Shown: positions 26,602-34,288, counted from the stretch's first letter. The stretch: 36,107 nucleotides of DNA from Candidatus Portnoybacteria bacterium RBG_13_40_8 (GCA_001819435.1 MHMT01000030.1:1-36107); one strand, 5' to 3'. The notes: generated by a model from the letters alone, not told the origin. Numbers and translations are program-made.

Positions 26602-26709
26602 GATAATAAAATTTCAACAAACAATTTATAATAAAATAAACGACTAACGAATATTTTAACTAATAAATTTGATTGGAAATTCGAAAATTTTTATTAACGA
26701 CCTTTTAAT

Positions 26710-26736
26710 CCCCCACACCAAACTTTGATATGGGGG
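26710..26736 (-). terminator. Hairpin after the GerMN gene, possible terminator
   Basis: CCCCCACA and TATGGGGG pair around CCAAACTTTGA, 7 nt after the GerMN gene stop. On the minus strand the hairpin is followed by ATTAAAAGG, not a T-run, so it is a weak terminator or only an mRNA-end stabiliser. Confidence 0.4.
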
Positions 26737-26742
26737 TAAATT

Positions 26743-27231
26743 TTACGGCTGAAGAATATCTTCAGTCCGACCATCAATTGAAACTATTACTTCTTGGACC
26801 GCAGGAAATTGTTTTAATGTTTCTCTGATTTGGGCGCTAATCGCCGCTACCCGACAAGAGCCCCCGACCTGAAATTCCAGTTGTTCGTCGAAATCAACCT
26901 TCGCTATATTGTTTTCGATTACCAGACTCTGGATTTTTACTCCGGGATTAATACTGGTAAAAAATCCTTCCCGTTTTTCACTATCGGCTGGCCCTTTTAA
27001 TAATTCTTCTAAAGCGGCCCTGCCAACGGCTTCAGTTTTTAAAATCTGTCTTTCTACTGGAAAAACTTTATTACAGGAAAATTCTGGATCAAGATTACCA
27101 TTATTAAAAAATACTTTTACGGTTATAAATTCCGGCTGTGCTTCTGGTTTGCCCCTAAAAAATATTAGGCCACTTATAATTAAGGCTATACACACGACCA
27201 ATACAAGAATTAAAATAAGGCTGCTTTTCAT
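26743..27231 (-). CDS. GerMN-domain exported protein
   Basis: A 162-aa protein with an N-terminal anchor (LILILVLVVCIALIISGLIFF) and an extracytoplasmic GerMN domain: VKVFFNNGNLDPEFSC, GRAALEELLKGPADSEKREGFFTSINPGVKI, and NNIAKVDFDEQLEFQVGGS. The domain is known from spore germination GerM and from lipoproteins of non-spore-formers, where it may bind cell-wall material. Its start overlaps the tsaC stop as ATGA, so translation is coupled. Confidence 0.9.
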   Translation of the reverse strand: MKSSLILILVLVVCIALIISGLIFFRGKPEAQPEFITVKVFFNNGNLDPEFSCNKVFPVERQILKTEAVGRAALEELLKGPADSEKREGFFTSINPGVKIQSLVIENNIAKVDFDEQLEFQVGGSCRVAAISAQIRETLKQFPAVQEVIVSIDGRTEDILQP

Positions 27232-27836
27232 AATTTTTCAAAATGTAATTTTCCCGCACCCTCTCTGAGAATTAAAATTTGTTTATTTTTAATCTGAATC
27301 AACGTAGAGGGCATCGCCTTTATTTTACCCTGATTAACGTAAAAGTCAATTCTCTTACCAAAATATTTCTTGGCATCTCTGATATTATCGACTGGCGGCA
27401 ATCCTTCGGGATTGGCGCTCGGCGCAACCAGTGGTCCTGTTTTTTTTAATAGATTTATTAATCCTTTATTCTTCGGTAATCTGAAGGCCAGGCTGCTGGT
27501 TCCTCGATGTAGATATTCAAAATTTTTATAGGGACATGGTAAAATCACGCTAACCATTCCCGGCCAAACCCTGCTTAAAAGTTTTTTTGAATAAGAATCA
27601 ATTTTAATCCTGAATAAATTCAAATCTTCAACTATGGCAATTAAAATAATAAATGGTTTCTCGGGATTTCTTCTTCTTACTTTATAGACTTTTTCTACGG
27701 TTTTTTTAGATAGAGCTGACCCGACTAATCCATAAATCGTATCCGTTGGCATAACTCCGATTCCGCCATCTTTTAATATTTTAATTATTCTATTGTTCGC
27801 TTGAGAATTTTTAACCACATCATTGATTTGCCTCAA
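27228..27836 (-). CDS. tsaC: Threonylcarbamoyl-AMP synthase (TsaC/Sua5/YrdC family)
   Basis: A 202-aa single-domain YrdC-like enzyme that makes threonylcarbamoyl-AMP from threonine, bicarbonate and ATP for the t6A37 tRNA modification. Motifs seen: GGIGVMPTDTIYGLVGSAL, KVYKVRRRNPEKPFIIL, GMVSVILPC, and LAFRLPKN with VAPSANPEG. No C-terminal Sua5 domain is present. It overlaps the CAP gene by 17 bp and the GerMN gene by 4 bp. Confidence 0.94.
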   Translation of the reverse strand: MRQINDVVKNSQANNRIIKILKDGGIGVMPTDTIYGLVGSALSKKTVEKVYKVRRRNPEKPFIILIAIVEDLNLFRIKIDSYSKKLLSRVWPGMVSVILPCPYKNFEYLHRGTSSLAFRLPKNKGLINLLKKTGPLVAPSANPEGLPPVDNIRDAKKYFGKRIDFYVNQGKIKAMPSTLIQIKNKQILILREGAGKLHFEKL

Positions 27837-28701
27837 GGCAAATGTTATAAGATTTAACTTGATTATTGTATTTATCGATTAGGCTTTTAATTTGTCCCAC
27901 TGTCTCGTTGTATTCGGAAACCAGATTATTGTATTCCTGAATTTTTTGATTATACTCTGGATCTCGTTTTCTCATATCTTCAAGTTCATTTAAAAGATTG
28001 CCTAATTCATCTTCTGTATCTTTTAATTGGACTTTATTGGTTTCTATTTCTGTTTTTATGGCTTCATTGGGTTCAGGACAAATAGATAATGGCAAGCCGA
28101 AATGCTGAACCGCCATCCAGGTGGTTTTACCTTCAAATGTTCCTTTGGCTACGGCTACTCCGATTTCTTTGTATTTGGGATTTAAAATATTTTCTCTGTG
28201 TCCGGGACTTTCCATCCAAGCCTCAACCAAATCAATATCATCCTCAAAGTTACCCAGTGCTAAATTTTCTCCAATCGATATAAATTCATAACCAACACTG
28301 GCTACCAAATCACCGATTGTTATGCCCAACGGAGAATCATGACCGAAATACTGATTATTAAACATGTCCTCAACTTTTAATTTTGCGCTTGCGCCCAATT
28401 TTACATTCACCACAAGTGGCTGCAAGCCGGATTTCGTACGTTCGGCGTTTGTATATTTAACCACTTCGTCGGCAATTAAAAATGATTCCGGCGCTTCCTT
28501 ATCTGATTTGAGGGGCGGTGGTATTGAAATCTTCTTTTCGATTTCCTGCATTAAAAAATCGCCAACCCCTTTCTCGAGTTTTGGCAATTCAAGATAAAGT
28601 TTTGTATATAAACTTACTATCTGGGTCCAAAAAAAGAAAAAACCGCCCCCAAAAATAATTAATACTAAAAAGATTAAGAGGATTAATTTTATCTTTTTCA
28701 T
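27820..28701 (-). CDS. CAP-domain exported protein with a C-terminal coiled coil
   Basis: A 293-aa protein with an N-terminal anchor (LILLIFLVLIIFGGGFFFFW), a CAP/SCP domain at about residues 75-205 (YTNAERTKSGLQPLVVN, YFGHDSPLG, GENLALG, AWMESPGHRENILNPKYKEIGVAVA, WMAVQHFG) and a Glu/Asn-rich coiled coil to the end. The His residues in YFGHD and SPGHRENI fit the usual CAP cavity. CAP proteins are secreted and varied in role. A downstream overlap with tsaC suggests one transcript. Confidence 0.92.
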   Translation of the reverse strand: MKKIKLILLIFLVLIIFGGGFFFFWTQIVSLYTKLYLELPKLEKGVGDFLMQEIEKKISIPPPLKSDKEAPESFLIADEVVKYTNAERTKSGLQPLVVNVKLGASAKLKVEDMFNNQYFGHDSPLGITIGDLVASVGYEFISIGENLALGNFEDDIDLVEAWMESPGHRENILNPKYKEIGVAVAKGTFEGKTTWMAVQHFGLPLSICPEPNEAIKTEIETNKVQLKDTEDELGNLLNELEDMRKRDPEYNQKIQEYNNLVSEYNETVGQIKSLIDKYNNQVKSYNICLEANQ

Positions 28702-28716
28702 ATGGTCAAATTCCGG

Positions 28717-28968
28717 TTAACACCAAGTAAAAAGAGTGATTAAACCCAAAATAAAGAAAATTATCCCCAAAATTAAGCCAATAAGAGCTAATTTTTCTCC
28801 TTTTTCATTTATAACTTTTATCTGACGGAGAGCTTTAACGGAAAAAATTACAGCCAAGGGACCGGTAATTATGGCCAAAGAAAAATATACTGAAATCAAA
28901 CCAAAAATAAATCCGATTATGGCATTTTTATTGAATTTTTGTATTGTTTTTTGAATTGTTTGTTCCAT
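28717..28968 (-). CDS. DUF4190-like small membrane protein
   Basis: An 83-aa protein with two long hydrophobic segments (AIIGFIFGLISVYFSLAIITGPLAVIFSVKAL and LALIGLILGIIFFILGLITLF), matching the layout of DUF4190 membrane proteins, which have no known role. It overlaps the preceding membrane-protein gene by 41 bp in another frame, which is long but possible in this compact genome. An alternative start is not available nearby. Confidence 0.75.
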   Translation of the reverse strand: MEQTIQKTIQKFNKNAIIGFIFGLISVYFSLAIITGPLAVIFSVKALRQIKVINEKGEKLALIGLILGIIFFILGLITLFTWC

Positions 28969-29194
28969 GACTTATGGATTTTTTCAGAATTATTGCGCTT
29001 AGAATAAAAGATATGGTGAAAAATATGGCGCCGAAAAAGCAGGGGGTTAAAAATGGATTCTTTATATTGCCAACACAGCCGAGAGTACAATTTTTCTTGT
29101 TTACCCAGTCAATCAATTCGTAAATAAAATTACCCCAAGCAAATAAGGTGCCACATAATAAAATTACGAATTGAGCCTTAATTATTTTCCTCAT
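28928..29194 (-). CDS. Small two-helix membrane protein
   Basis: An 88-aa protein with hydrophobic helices at about residues 8-26 and 50-70 (FGAIFFTISFILSAIIL) and a loop containing three Cys (NCTLGCVGN, TPCFF). The loop may be outside and disulfide bonded. The family is not recognised. It precedes the DUF4190-like gene with overlapping ends. Confidence 0.6.
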   Translation of the reverse strand: MRKIIKAQFVILLCGTLFAWGNFIYELIDWVNKKNCTLGCVGNIKNPFLTPCFFGAIFFTISFILSAIILKKSISHGTNNSKNNTKIQ

Positions 29195-29203
29195 ATTTTT
29201 ATT

Positions 29204-29491
29204 TTATTTGTTCCATCTTTGCTCATCATATTCTCGCCAAATTTTAGCCACCAATGGAGCAACTTCGTCTAGCTTAACTAGAATAATCTCTCTAATTTCC
29301 GCAGAGGTTATTTTATTATTATTTTTTATCTGTTGAACAACCGACCCGGAAACAGAATCTACTAAATTATTTATTTTGCTTTCGGTTTCCCTGAGAACGG
29401 CATCAATGGCATTCACTCTGATTGATTGTTTGAGTTTTTCAATATCAAAGCTCTCTTTTCGACCATCTCTTTTTATAACGGTTTTAATCAT
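29204..29491 (-). CDS. Stand-alone ATP-cone domain protein
   Basis: A 95-aa protein consisting almost only of an ATP-cone: IKTVIKRDGRKESFDIEKLKQSIRVNAIDA, then helices to EVAPLVAKIWREYDEQRW. This domain senses ATP/dATP in ribonucleotide reductases and NrdR. The zinc ribbon of NrdR is missing, so it is not a canonical NrdR. A TATAAT box (29498-29503) ends 6 nt before the ATG with no Shine-Dalgarno, suggesting a leaderless message. Confidence 0.85.
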   Translation of the reverse strand: MIKTVIKRDGRKESFDIEKLKQSIRVNAIDAVLRETESKINNLVDSVSGSVVQQIKNNNKITSAEIREIILVKLDEVAPLVAKIWREYDEQRWNK

Positions 29492-29497
29492 ATTTTA

Positions 29498-29503
29498 ATT
29501 ATA
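29498..29503 (-). promoter_or_regulatory. Possible leaderless -10 box of the ATP-cone gene
   Basis: A perfect TATAAT on the minus strand ends 6 nt before the ATG. The -35 region has no good match, so this rests on the -10 box and its distance from the start. Confidence 0.4.
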
Positions 29504-29512
29504 TAAATTTTG

Positions 29513-30496
29513 TTATTGCCATTGGCATTTATTATTGATGCATTTACACCTAACACCGTAGGTGCTGGCATTATAACAATCTCTGTATTCACAAGTGGTT
29601 ATGGCCGGTTCTTCATTTTCGGACTGACAAACCTGACCCGAGCATCCACCAGACATGCATTCTGCATCCGCATCACAGCTTCCCTGGGTTGATGTCCCGC
29701 AAAAATCCCCCTTAGACTTAGTTCCCGTTGAACTAACAAATTTAAAAGTGGAAATTATCTGATTAAATAATTCTTCCTGCCTGGCAGAAGAAAGATAATC
29801 GGATTGGTTTGGAAGTTCGGTTGACCAGGCCTCGGAAAGAAAAAATCTTTCTATAAAGAAAATATTTTTGTTCTGACTATTTTTCACGCAGTAAAAAACC
29901 ACTCCCTCGCCCTCAGCGCCCATCTCATATTTTATTCCTTCTAAACCGCCAATTTGAAATGGGGTACCAATATCTTTTATAGTAGTCTCTGAATTATCGC
30001 ACTCCGTAATGTCTTTGTGAAAAACAATTTTTATATCATCAGCCAGGCCCAAATCAGAACCGTCGGCTAAGCTGTATTTATGAAAATTCTTCAATGTATG
30101 CTTCAGGGTGGCATTGGCTGAATCTAATTGAAAGAATTCGGTTGGATATTTAACCTCGAAACCAAAATTTATATCTTTGTAGGTTTTTATCTTTGCTTGA
30201 GGACCCATCTCTTTGATTTGCTGAGTCATAGAAGCGACCTCGGCAGAGGTTTTCTGAATATCGTTTATAGCAAAAATAGCCGCATAAACAATCCCTCCGA
30301 TAACAAAGGAAACTACTACCAAAGCAACAATCGATACCCACTTCGGTAATTTTTTTGGACCCATAGAGCTTAACAACCCTTCTAAAACATCTTTTTCGTT
30401 CCACCCTTTCTCTATAAGGGCATTCCTTATGTCTAAATCGGAAAATCCTTTTTTCCGGCATTCTTTTACATATTTAATTAAATCTTTTGAGATCAT
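29513..30496 (-). CDS. Membrane-anchored protein with a Cys-rich C-terminal domain
   Basis: A 327-aa protein. Residues 1-45 form a small helical domain (DLIKYVKECRKKGFSDLDIRNALIEKGWNEKDVLEGL) of a kind often found before a membrane helix in CPR proteins. One transmembrane helix follows at about 54-77. The outer part has a mixed domain (INFGFEVKYPTEFFQL...) and ends in about 65 residues with ten Cys (CGTSTQGSC, CMSGGCSGQVC, CEYRDCYN, CKCINNKCQW). The tail resembles small eight-Cys cluster domains and is probably disulfide rich. Function unknown. Confidence 0.75.
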   Translation of the reverse strand: MISKDLIKYVKECRKKGFSDLDIRNALIEKGWNEKDVLEGLLSSMGPKKLPKWVSIVALVVVSFVIGGIVYAAIFAINDIQKTSAEVASMTQQIKEMGPQAKIKTYKDINFGFEVKYPTEFFQLDSANATLKHTLKNFHKYSLADGSDLGLADDIKIVFHKDITECDNSETTIKDIGTPFQIGGLEGIKYEMGAEGEGVVFYCVKNSQNKNIFFIERFFLSEAWSTELPNQSDYLSSARQEELFNQIISTFKFVSSTGTKSKGDFCGTSTQGSCDADAECMSGGCSGQVCQSENEEPAITTCEYRDCYNASTYGVRCKCINNKCQWQ

Positions 30497-30512
30497 ATAT
30501 TTTAATATTAAC

Positions 30513-31163
30513 TCATTTTTTTAATTCCCTCAAGGCATCGCCGGCAATCCATCTGGCAGACATGCTGTCTATCTTTAAAATTTCTTCGGCAGCTTTAATG
30601 GCATGTTTCTTCAAATTATTATTTCTCTTGCCGATTTGCCTTAATGCCCAATTAACTGCCTTTTTAACAAAGTTCCTTTTATCAAAGGAATATTTTTTAA
30701 TCACGGGAAAAAATTTCAGAAAATCCTCGTCCTTTGCTTTTTTGTCGTGCCAAGCCAGGCAAGCCATCATACTGAATCCCGCTCTCCTGACGAATTCTTC
30801 TTTTCTCTTCGGCCATTGCATTGCTTTTTTCCAGGCGAATTTTGTTTTGTCAAACAAGTTCATGCAGACCTGGTCACACAAATCCCAGGAATTGAAACAT
30901 TTTACCCATTGCTGCATTTGTTTTTCGCTCACTTTGTCAATTTCATCAATCATAGACGCCAAAATTCTCACTTCGTGAATTTTGGTTTTCCACAAATCCA
31001 GTGCCAATTGATGATTTTTGCCGAGTTTTTTCGCCAAGTTCCTTAAAACCGGGATCTTCACGCCCAAGGCATATTTCACGTCAATCCCGAATCGTGCCAT
31101 CCCCTCTCTGTCTTTGGGGCTGGAATTCTTTTTCAGATAATTAATGATTTCGCTTACAGTCAT
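30513..31163 (-). CDS. AlkD-like DNA alkylation repair protein
   Basis: A 216-aa HEAT-like helical-repeat protein of the AlkD (COG4912) group, DNA glycosylases that remove positively charged alkylated bases. Visible family features are VKYALGVKIPVLRNLAKKLGKN, LWKTKIHEVRILASMIDE, the FNSWDLCDQ block, and RKEEFVRRAGFSMMACLAW and FVKKAVNWALRQIGKRN. Activity is inferred from the family. The start overlaps the yggU stop as ATGA. Confidence 0.9.
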   Translation of the reverse strand: MTVSEIINYLKKNSSPKDREGMARFGIDVKYALGVKIPVLRNLAKKLGKNHQLALDLWKTKIHEVRILASMIDEIDKVSEKQMQQWVKCFNSWDLCDQVCMNLFDKTKFAWKKAMQWPKRKEEFVRRAGFSMMACLAWHDKKAKDEDFLKFFPVIKKYSFDKRNFVKKAVNWALRQIGKRNNNLKKHAIKAAEEILKIDSMSARWIAGDALRELKK

Positions 31164-31381
31164 TTATTGATTTCTATTATTTTTTCTCTTGATTTATGGC
31201 CGCGGATGATTTCTATGTCGGAATTGCCGACGTGAAAATATTCGGCCAGAGATTCGATAATCGCCTCGTTCGCTTTTCCCTTAATCGGTGCTGCTTTTAC
31301 CGAGACAATAAAATTACTCTCGTCGATTTTTTCTATTTTATTCTCTCTCGCTTTCGGCTTCGCTTTCACAAAAATTTTCAT
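31160..31381 (-). CDS. YggU/DUF167 family protein
   Basis: A 73-aa protein of the DUF167 (YggU) family: KIFVKAKPKARENKIEKIDESNFIVSVKAAPIKGKANEAIIESLAEYFHV covers the whole conserved pattern, including the PIKGKANEA motif. The role is unknown. It lies 4 nt after the PP2C-like gene and overlaps the AlkD-like gene by 4 bp. Confidence 0.92.
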   Translation of the reverse strand: MKIFVKAKPKARENKIEKIDESNFIVSVKAAPIKGKANEAIIESLAEYFHVGNSDIEIIRGHKSREKIIEINK

Positions 31382-31385
31382 ATAT

Positions 31386-32168
31386 TTAAAACAAAACCGC
31401 TATAAGTGAACGTTCGTGGCCATATTTTTCAGGATCCCTTAGGTTTGCTTCTTTAGAAAATTCTACAATATGTTTTTTGAGGTTCTCGTCCCACTCTTTA
31501 AATAGTTCTAAAAAATTTGAGTTTTCCATGTAATATTCAAAACCGTCCGTAAATACGAATACACGATCACCCTTTTCAAGATTAAAAACCCCGCTTTCCA
31601 GATGATTAACCATTCGTTCCTCGCCATTAATAACTGCATAAGGCCTGCATAATCCGGAAGTCATAAATTTCAAATTCATTTCTCTGTCAAAATGCGCAAC
31701 AAATGAATCGCAAATAGAAGCCCAGTACGCCTTATTATTTTTAATAATCGCAAACGAGCCAGTAGCAGAATAATAACCAGTAAGGTTGCCGGAAATATCG
31801 CTTTTTCCAGTTCCCTCATTATATTTACGAACCTCGCCATTGGCATATTTAAAGACATCGGCCACATCTCTTTCACTAAATATTTCGTACTTTTCTTTAG
31901 CGTATTTAATAACCGCCTCACAGAATATTCTGGAAACATCGCCGGCAGGAGAGGGGTTCGGATATTTTGCATTATTCTCAATCAACTTCGCAATGTTCAA
32001 AGTAACGCCATCAGAAACAACAAAAACAGGGGGGTCATCCGAGACAATTAAAAAATCTTCTTGCGGATGACAGTAATCTTGCGCCAAATATTCGGCAATC
32101 TTCTCTTTTTTCGCAAATGCTTGAATTGCTTCTTTAGATGGTAGTTCGGAAATACTAAAATGTTTCAT
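31386..32168 (-). CDS. PP2C-like protein phosphatase
   Basis: A 260-aa protein with the order of PP2C (PPM) motifs: HPQEDFLIVS (motif 1 Asp), VFVVSDGVTL (metal-binding DG), ASICDSFVAHF (like GDSR), DRVFVFTDGFEYY (second DG) and a final ERSLIAVLF where classical enzymes have DNxT. The last metal Asp is thus replaced by Glu or absent, so activity may be modified. It is the first gene of a three-gene minus-strand unit with yggU and AlkD-like. Partners are unknown. Confidence 0.82.
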   Translation of the reverse strand: MKHFSISELPSKEAIQAFAKKEKIAEYLAQDYCHPQEDFLIVSDDPPVFVVSDGVTLNIAKLIENNAKYPNPSPAGDVSRIFCEAVIKYAKEKYEIFSERDVADVFKYANGEVRKYNEGTGKSDISGNLTGYYSATGSFAIIKNNKAYWASICDSFVAHFDREMNLKFMTSGLCRPYAVINGEERMVNHLESGVFNLEKGDRVFVFTDGFEYYMENSNFLELFKEWDENLKKHIVEFSKEANLRDPEKYGHERSLIAVLF

Positions 32169-32262
32169 AAATTTGCTTTATCATTTTTATTCTACCCCCT
32201 CAATTTCTTCGGGGCAAGCAAAAAACCGGTCCGATGGCTATTAAGACCGATTTTAAAAATTG

Positions 32263-32290
32263 TTGACAATTTCTGTGATTTTATTATTAT
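32263..32290 (+). promoter_or_regulatory. Promoter of the noncoding RNA
   Basis: TTGACA (32263-32268, perfect) and TATTAT (32285-32290) with a 16-bp spacer. A start about 7 nt on would place AAGGAGGT at the very 5' end of the RNA. Just upstream, CGGTC...GACCG (32227-32249) forms a small hairpin of unknown role. Confidence 0.7.
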
Positions 32291-32296
32291 TAAATT

Positions 32297-32448
32297 AAGG
32301 AGGTAGCCATACAGCTAAAATTCGGCTAAACCGGCTATTCCAATGATGCCGCCGCATCAAACCAAACAGGGACCAAAAGGTCCCGAGGCGTAAAAACGCC
32401 AAACCAAAAAGGCCTGGGGGTGCCGGGGAGACCAAAACCCCCTTTTTT
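32297..32448 (+). ncRNA. Probable structured noncoding RNA, family not recognised
   Basis: About 150 nt lie between a promoter and a terminator with no convincing ORF. The RNA would start with AAGGAGGT, then a 5' stem with two competing partners (TAGCC with GGCTA at 32324 or 32333), followed by simple hairpins: TGATGC-cgcc-GCATCA, GGGACC-aaaa-GGTCCC, GGCGT-aaaa-ACGCC. A-rich single-stranded linkers (AAACCAAACA, AAACCAAAAA) separate some of them. It ends in GGGGGT...CCCCC plus TTTTTT (32416-32448). It does not show SRP, tmRNA, RNase P or 6S features. A 16-codon ORF from ATGATGCCG is possible but lies within the hairpins. The rest of 32169-32577 holds no gene I can support. Confidence 0.65.
32416..32448 (+). 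terminator. Terminator of the noncoding RNA
   Basis: GGGGGT at 32416-32421 and CCCCC at 32438-32442 are followed by TTTTTT. Another pairing uses GGGG at 32425-32428 with the same C-run; either gives a hairpin directly before the T-run. Confidence 0.75.
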
Positions 32449-32473
32449 ATTTCTTCGGTTCTTATCATCAAGC

Positions 32474-32501
32474 AAAAAAACCGCCCAAAAGGCGATTTTT
32501 T
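32474..32501. terminator. Small bidirectional terminator-like hairpin
   Basis: CGCC-caaaa-GGCG is flanked by an A-run and a T-run, so it can act on both strands. On the minus strand it may end the zinc-ribbon gene about 80 nt upstream; on the plus strand it backs up the noncoding RNA terminator. Confidence 0.55.
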
Positions 32502-32577
32502 AAAATTTATATTCGAATGGCTTGGGGAATGGTGGAGGTGGTTTCCAACCCATCTCGGTCGGAGTTTTTATAAGATG

Positions 32578-33051
32578 CTAAGCATTATGCAGACGATCCA
32601 TTTGCTCTTTTATTTTATGATAAAGGTGGTTTGGGTTATCGGAAGCCCAGCTTGTTTCTTTGGATTCGGCATGGCATTTTGGACAATGCCCTAACCCTGC
32701 CCAAGGCAAATGCCAATCGTAGGTGTCAACTGTTCGACACTTGTCACAATAAACAGCTCTACAACGATAAGGTTTACCACCTATTTCGTTATAAACGCTA
32801 CCCCATGCTTCTTGCCAAAATCCGCAGAATTTACATGCCCTATACTTTCGCCCAGCAGAAGAACTTCCTCTGGGCCCGTAAAAGCCAATAGTTCCGCATC
32901 GAGGACAAGGTATTGTACAACTTCCAGCCGGCCAGTGATTACCACCACAAGAAGACGACAACGATATCTTCATTTCTTCTTCCCATTGTTTTTCGGTATA
33001 TTTTTTCCAAAACCAGGGCCAATGTAAAATTTTCTTAATCTTTTCTTTCAT
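32578..33051 (-). CDS. Multi-zinc-ribbon hypothetical protein
   Basis: A 157-aa protein with at least four CxxC knuckles: CPRCGTIGFYG, CKFCGFWQEAWG, CDKCRTVDTYDW and CPKCHAES, likely two zinc ribbons. It is rich in Trp and aromatic residues (WPWFWKKYTEKQWEEE at the N-terminus). No family is recognised; nucleic-acid or protein binding is a guess from the ribbons. It lies next to the SIR2 gene but a terminator hairpin separates the two. Confidence 0.7.
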   Translation of the reverse strand: MKEKIKKILHWPWFWKKYTEKQWEEEMKISLSSSCGGNHWPAGSCTIPCPRCGTIGFYGPRGSSSAGRKYRACKFCGFWQEAWGSVYNEIGGKPYRCRAVYCDKCRTVDTYDWHLPWAGLGHCPKCHAESKETSWASDNPNHLYHKIKEQMDRLHNA

Positions 33052-33068
33052 GATTTATTTTAAAAATT

Positions 33069-33089
33069 TTACGAGGCTCAGCCTCGTAA
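33069..33089 (-). terminator. Palindromic terminator after the SIR2 gene
   Basis: TTACGAGGCT-c-AGCCTCGTAA is a near-perfect palindrome 12 nt after the SIR2 gene stop. On the minus strand it is followed by AATTTTTAAAAT. The sequence may also be one copy of a dispersed palindromic repeat. Confidence 0.65.
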
Positions 33090-33101
33090 GAACATTGTAA
33101 T

Positions 33102-34202
33102 TTAGATTGTACTCGGATCAATTGATAAAAATTTTTCGTGTTCGCCCTTTTGTATAAAATCCGAGAATCCATTCTGATTTGTATTGAAGAATGAAATCTT
33201 GTCTATGCGACTAAGCTTTTTTTTGATTTCGTCAATGTCATTTTCCCCTTTTGAAACTATAGTAATCATAACCGGTTTTTTTATGGTATTTTCCATGATA
33301 TTAATAAGGCGTTGATCTCCCGCCTTCCATCCGATTATCAAGATTTTATCTGTTTCACCAAGAGCGGTTTCTAATTCTTTTATGTGAGATTCAGGACAGA
33401 TGAAATCTTTTTGTGGTAGCGGTATCGCTACGGCTGGGAAAAGATACAATCTTCTATCCTTTGTTTCATTTTCAATATAATAATTCTTACTCCTATATAT
33501 AGGAATTTTTCCTCCCCTGCCTATGCTTAATGAAATTTTATGATTGGTCAAAAAATTCCAATCTTTCATTAAAATTTTGTACAATTCTTCTTTGTTAGCA
33601 GCTGGCTCTAACTCAAAGCTATTGGGAAGGGGATAGCCCCAATCACATGAACCATGCAATTTTATAAGTTTTATCGGATTCTTGACATAAGCAGGAAGCT
33701 CACTATTTGTGTCTGATCGTTTATCATTTAATTCTTCTTCGAGGCATTCGTCAAGCAAAAGATCATAATTAAAAGTAGCAAAACAAACTTTATTATTTCG
33801 ATCGGTAAAATCGTGTACAGATTTTATTAATGTCGCATAATTATTTAAAGGTCGTTTGTAGTTTTCGGAAATCTTTATAAATAAATTCTGTAAATAAAAC
33901 TCAAATGATAGAAGTTCTTTTTGAATTCTTTCTTTGCTCACGGCATTTTCCACTAATTCACTTAAACGATCCTCCAACTCTTTATTTGAAGAATAAATAC
34001 TAGAGGCGAGAAGCCGAACTTGTGGGAAACCCCTGATTGTCTTTTCAAATCGAGTATCAAACAGATCATTTCCTAATGGTGGTTGCCAATTTAAATCGAT
34101 CCTAATATCTTCAAGGTGTCTTTGCCTTGGGAGATATCTCTTGTCCAAATCAATGTAGTCGTTCGAAGCGCCAGCCCCTAAAATTATTACCGGATATGCC
34201 AT
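33102..34202 (-). CDS. SIR2-like domain protein, possible NAD-cleaving defence effector
   Basis: A 366-aa protein with a SIR2-like Rossmann fold: GAGAS at residues 9-13, FATFNYDLLL near 143 (Asn), IKLHGSCDWGYP near 185 (His), and the closing ILIIGWKAGDQRLI near 295. The zinc Cys cluster of true sirtuin deacetylases is absent, as in the bacterial SIR2 domains of anti-phage systems that degrade NAD+. No second effector or sensor domain is evident. It has its own promoter and terminator. A role in phage defence is inferred from the family; a metabolic role is not excluded. Confidence 0.85.
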   Translation of the reverse strand: MAYPVIILGAGASNDYIDLDKRYLPRQRHLEDIRIDLNWQPPLGNDLFDTRFEKTIRGFPQVRLLASSIYSSNKELEDRLSELVENAVSKERIQKELLSFEFYLQNLFIKISENYKRPLNNYATLIKSVHDFTDRNNKVCFATFNYDLLLDECLEEELNDKRSDTNSELPAYVKNPIKLIKLHGSCDWGYPLPNSFELEPAANKEELYKILMKDWNFLTNHKISLSIGRGGKIPIYRSKNYYIENETKDRRLYLFPAVAIPLPQKDFICPESHIKELETALGETDKILIIGWKAGDQRLINIMENTIKKPVMITIVSKGENDIDEIKKKLSRIDKISFFNTNQNGFSDFIQKGEHEKFLSIDPSTI

Positions 34203-34230
34203 AAATTTATTTTTTAGTTTTTACCCTTTC

Positions 34231-34259
34231 ATCGTATATCTTTAGACTAATGAGGTCAA
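34231..34259 (-). promoter_or_regulatory. Promoter of the SIR2 gene
   Basis: TTGACC (34254-34259) and TACGAT (34231-34236) on the minus strand, spaced by 17 bp. It lies between a terminator and the gene, 28 nt from the ATG, which fits a monocistronic unit. Confidence 0.6.
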
Positions 34260-34262
34260 TTT

Positions 34263-34288
34263 AAAAAGCCCCGCGCGTCGGGGCTTTT
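34263..34288 (-). terminator. Terminator after the membrane-protein gene
   Basis: GCCCCG-cgcgt-CGGGGC with an A-run on one side and a T-run on the other. On the minus strand it closes the protease/membrane-protein unit about 85 nt after the stop. Confidence 0.85.

Noticed and set aside
32344-32394. 16-codon ORF MMPPHQTK in the noncoding RNA
   Set aside because: No Shine-Dalgarno near its ATG and the codons coincide with perfect hairpins, so the RNA structure explains the sequence better.
32297-32448. SRP RNA, tmRNA, 6S or RNase P identity
   Set aside because: None of their conserved cores (for example GGAAGNAAGCAGCC or the tmRNA tRNA-like ends) are present, and the length does not fit RNase P or tmRNA.
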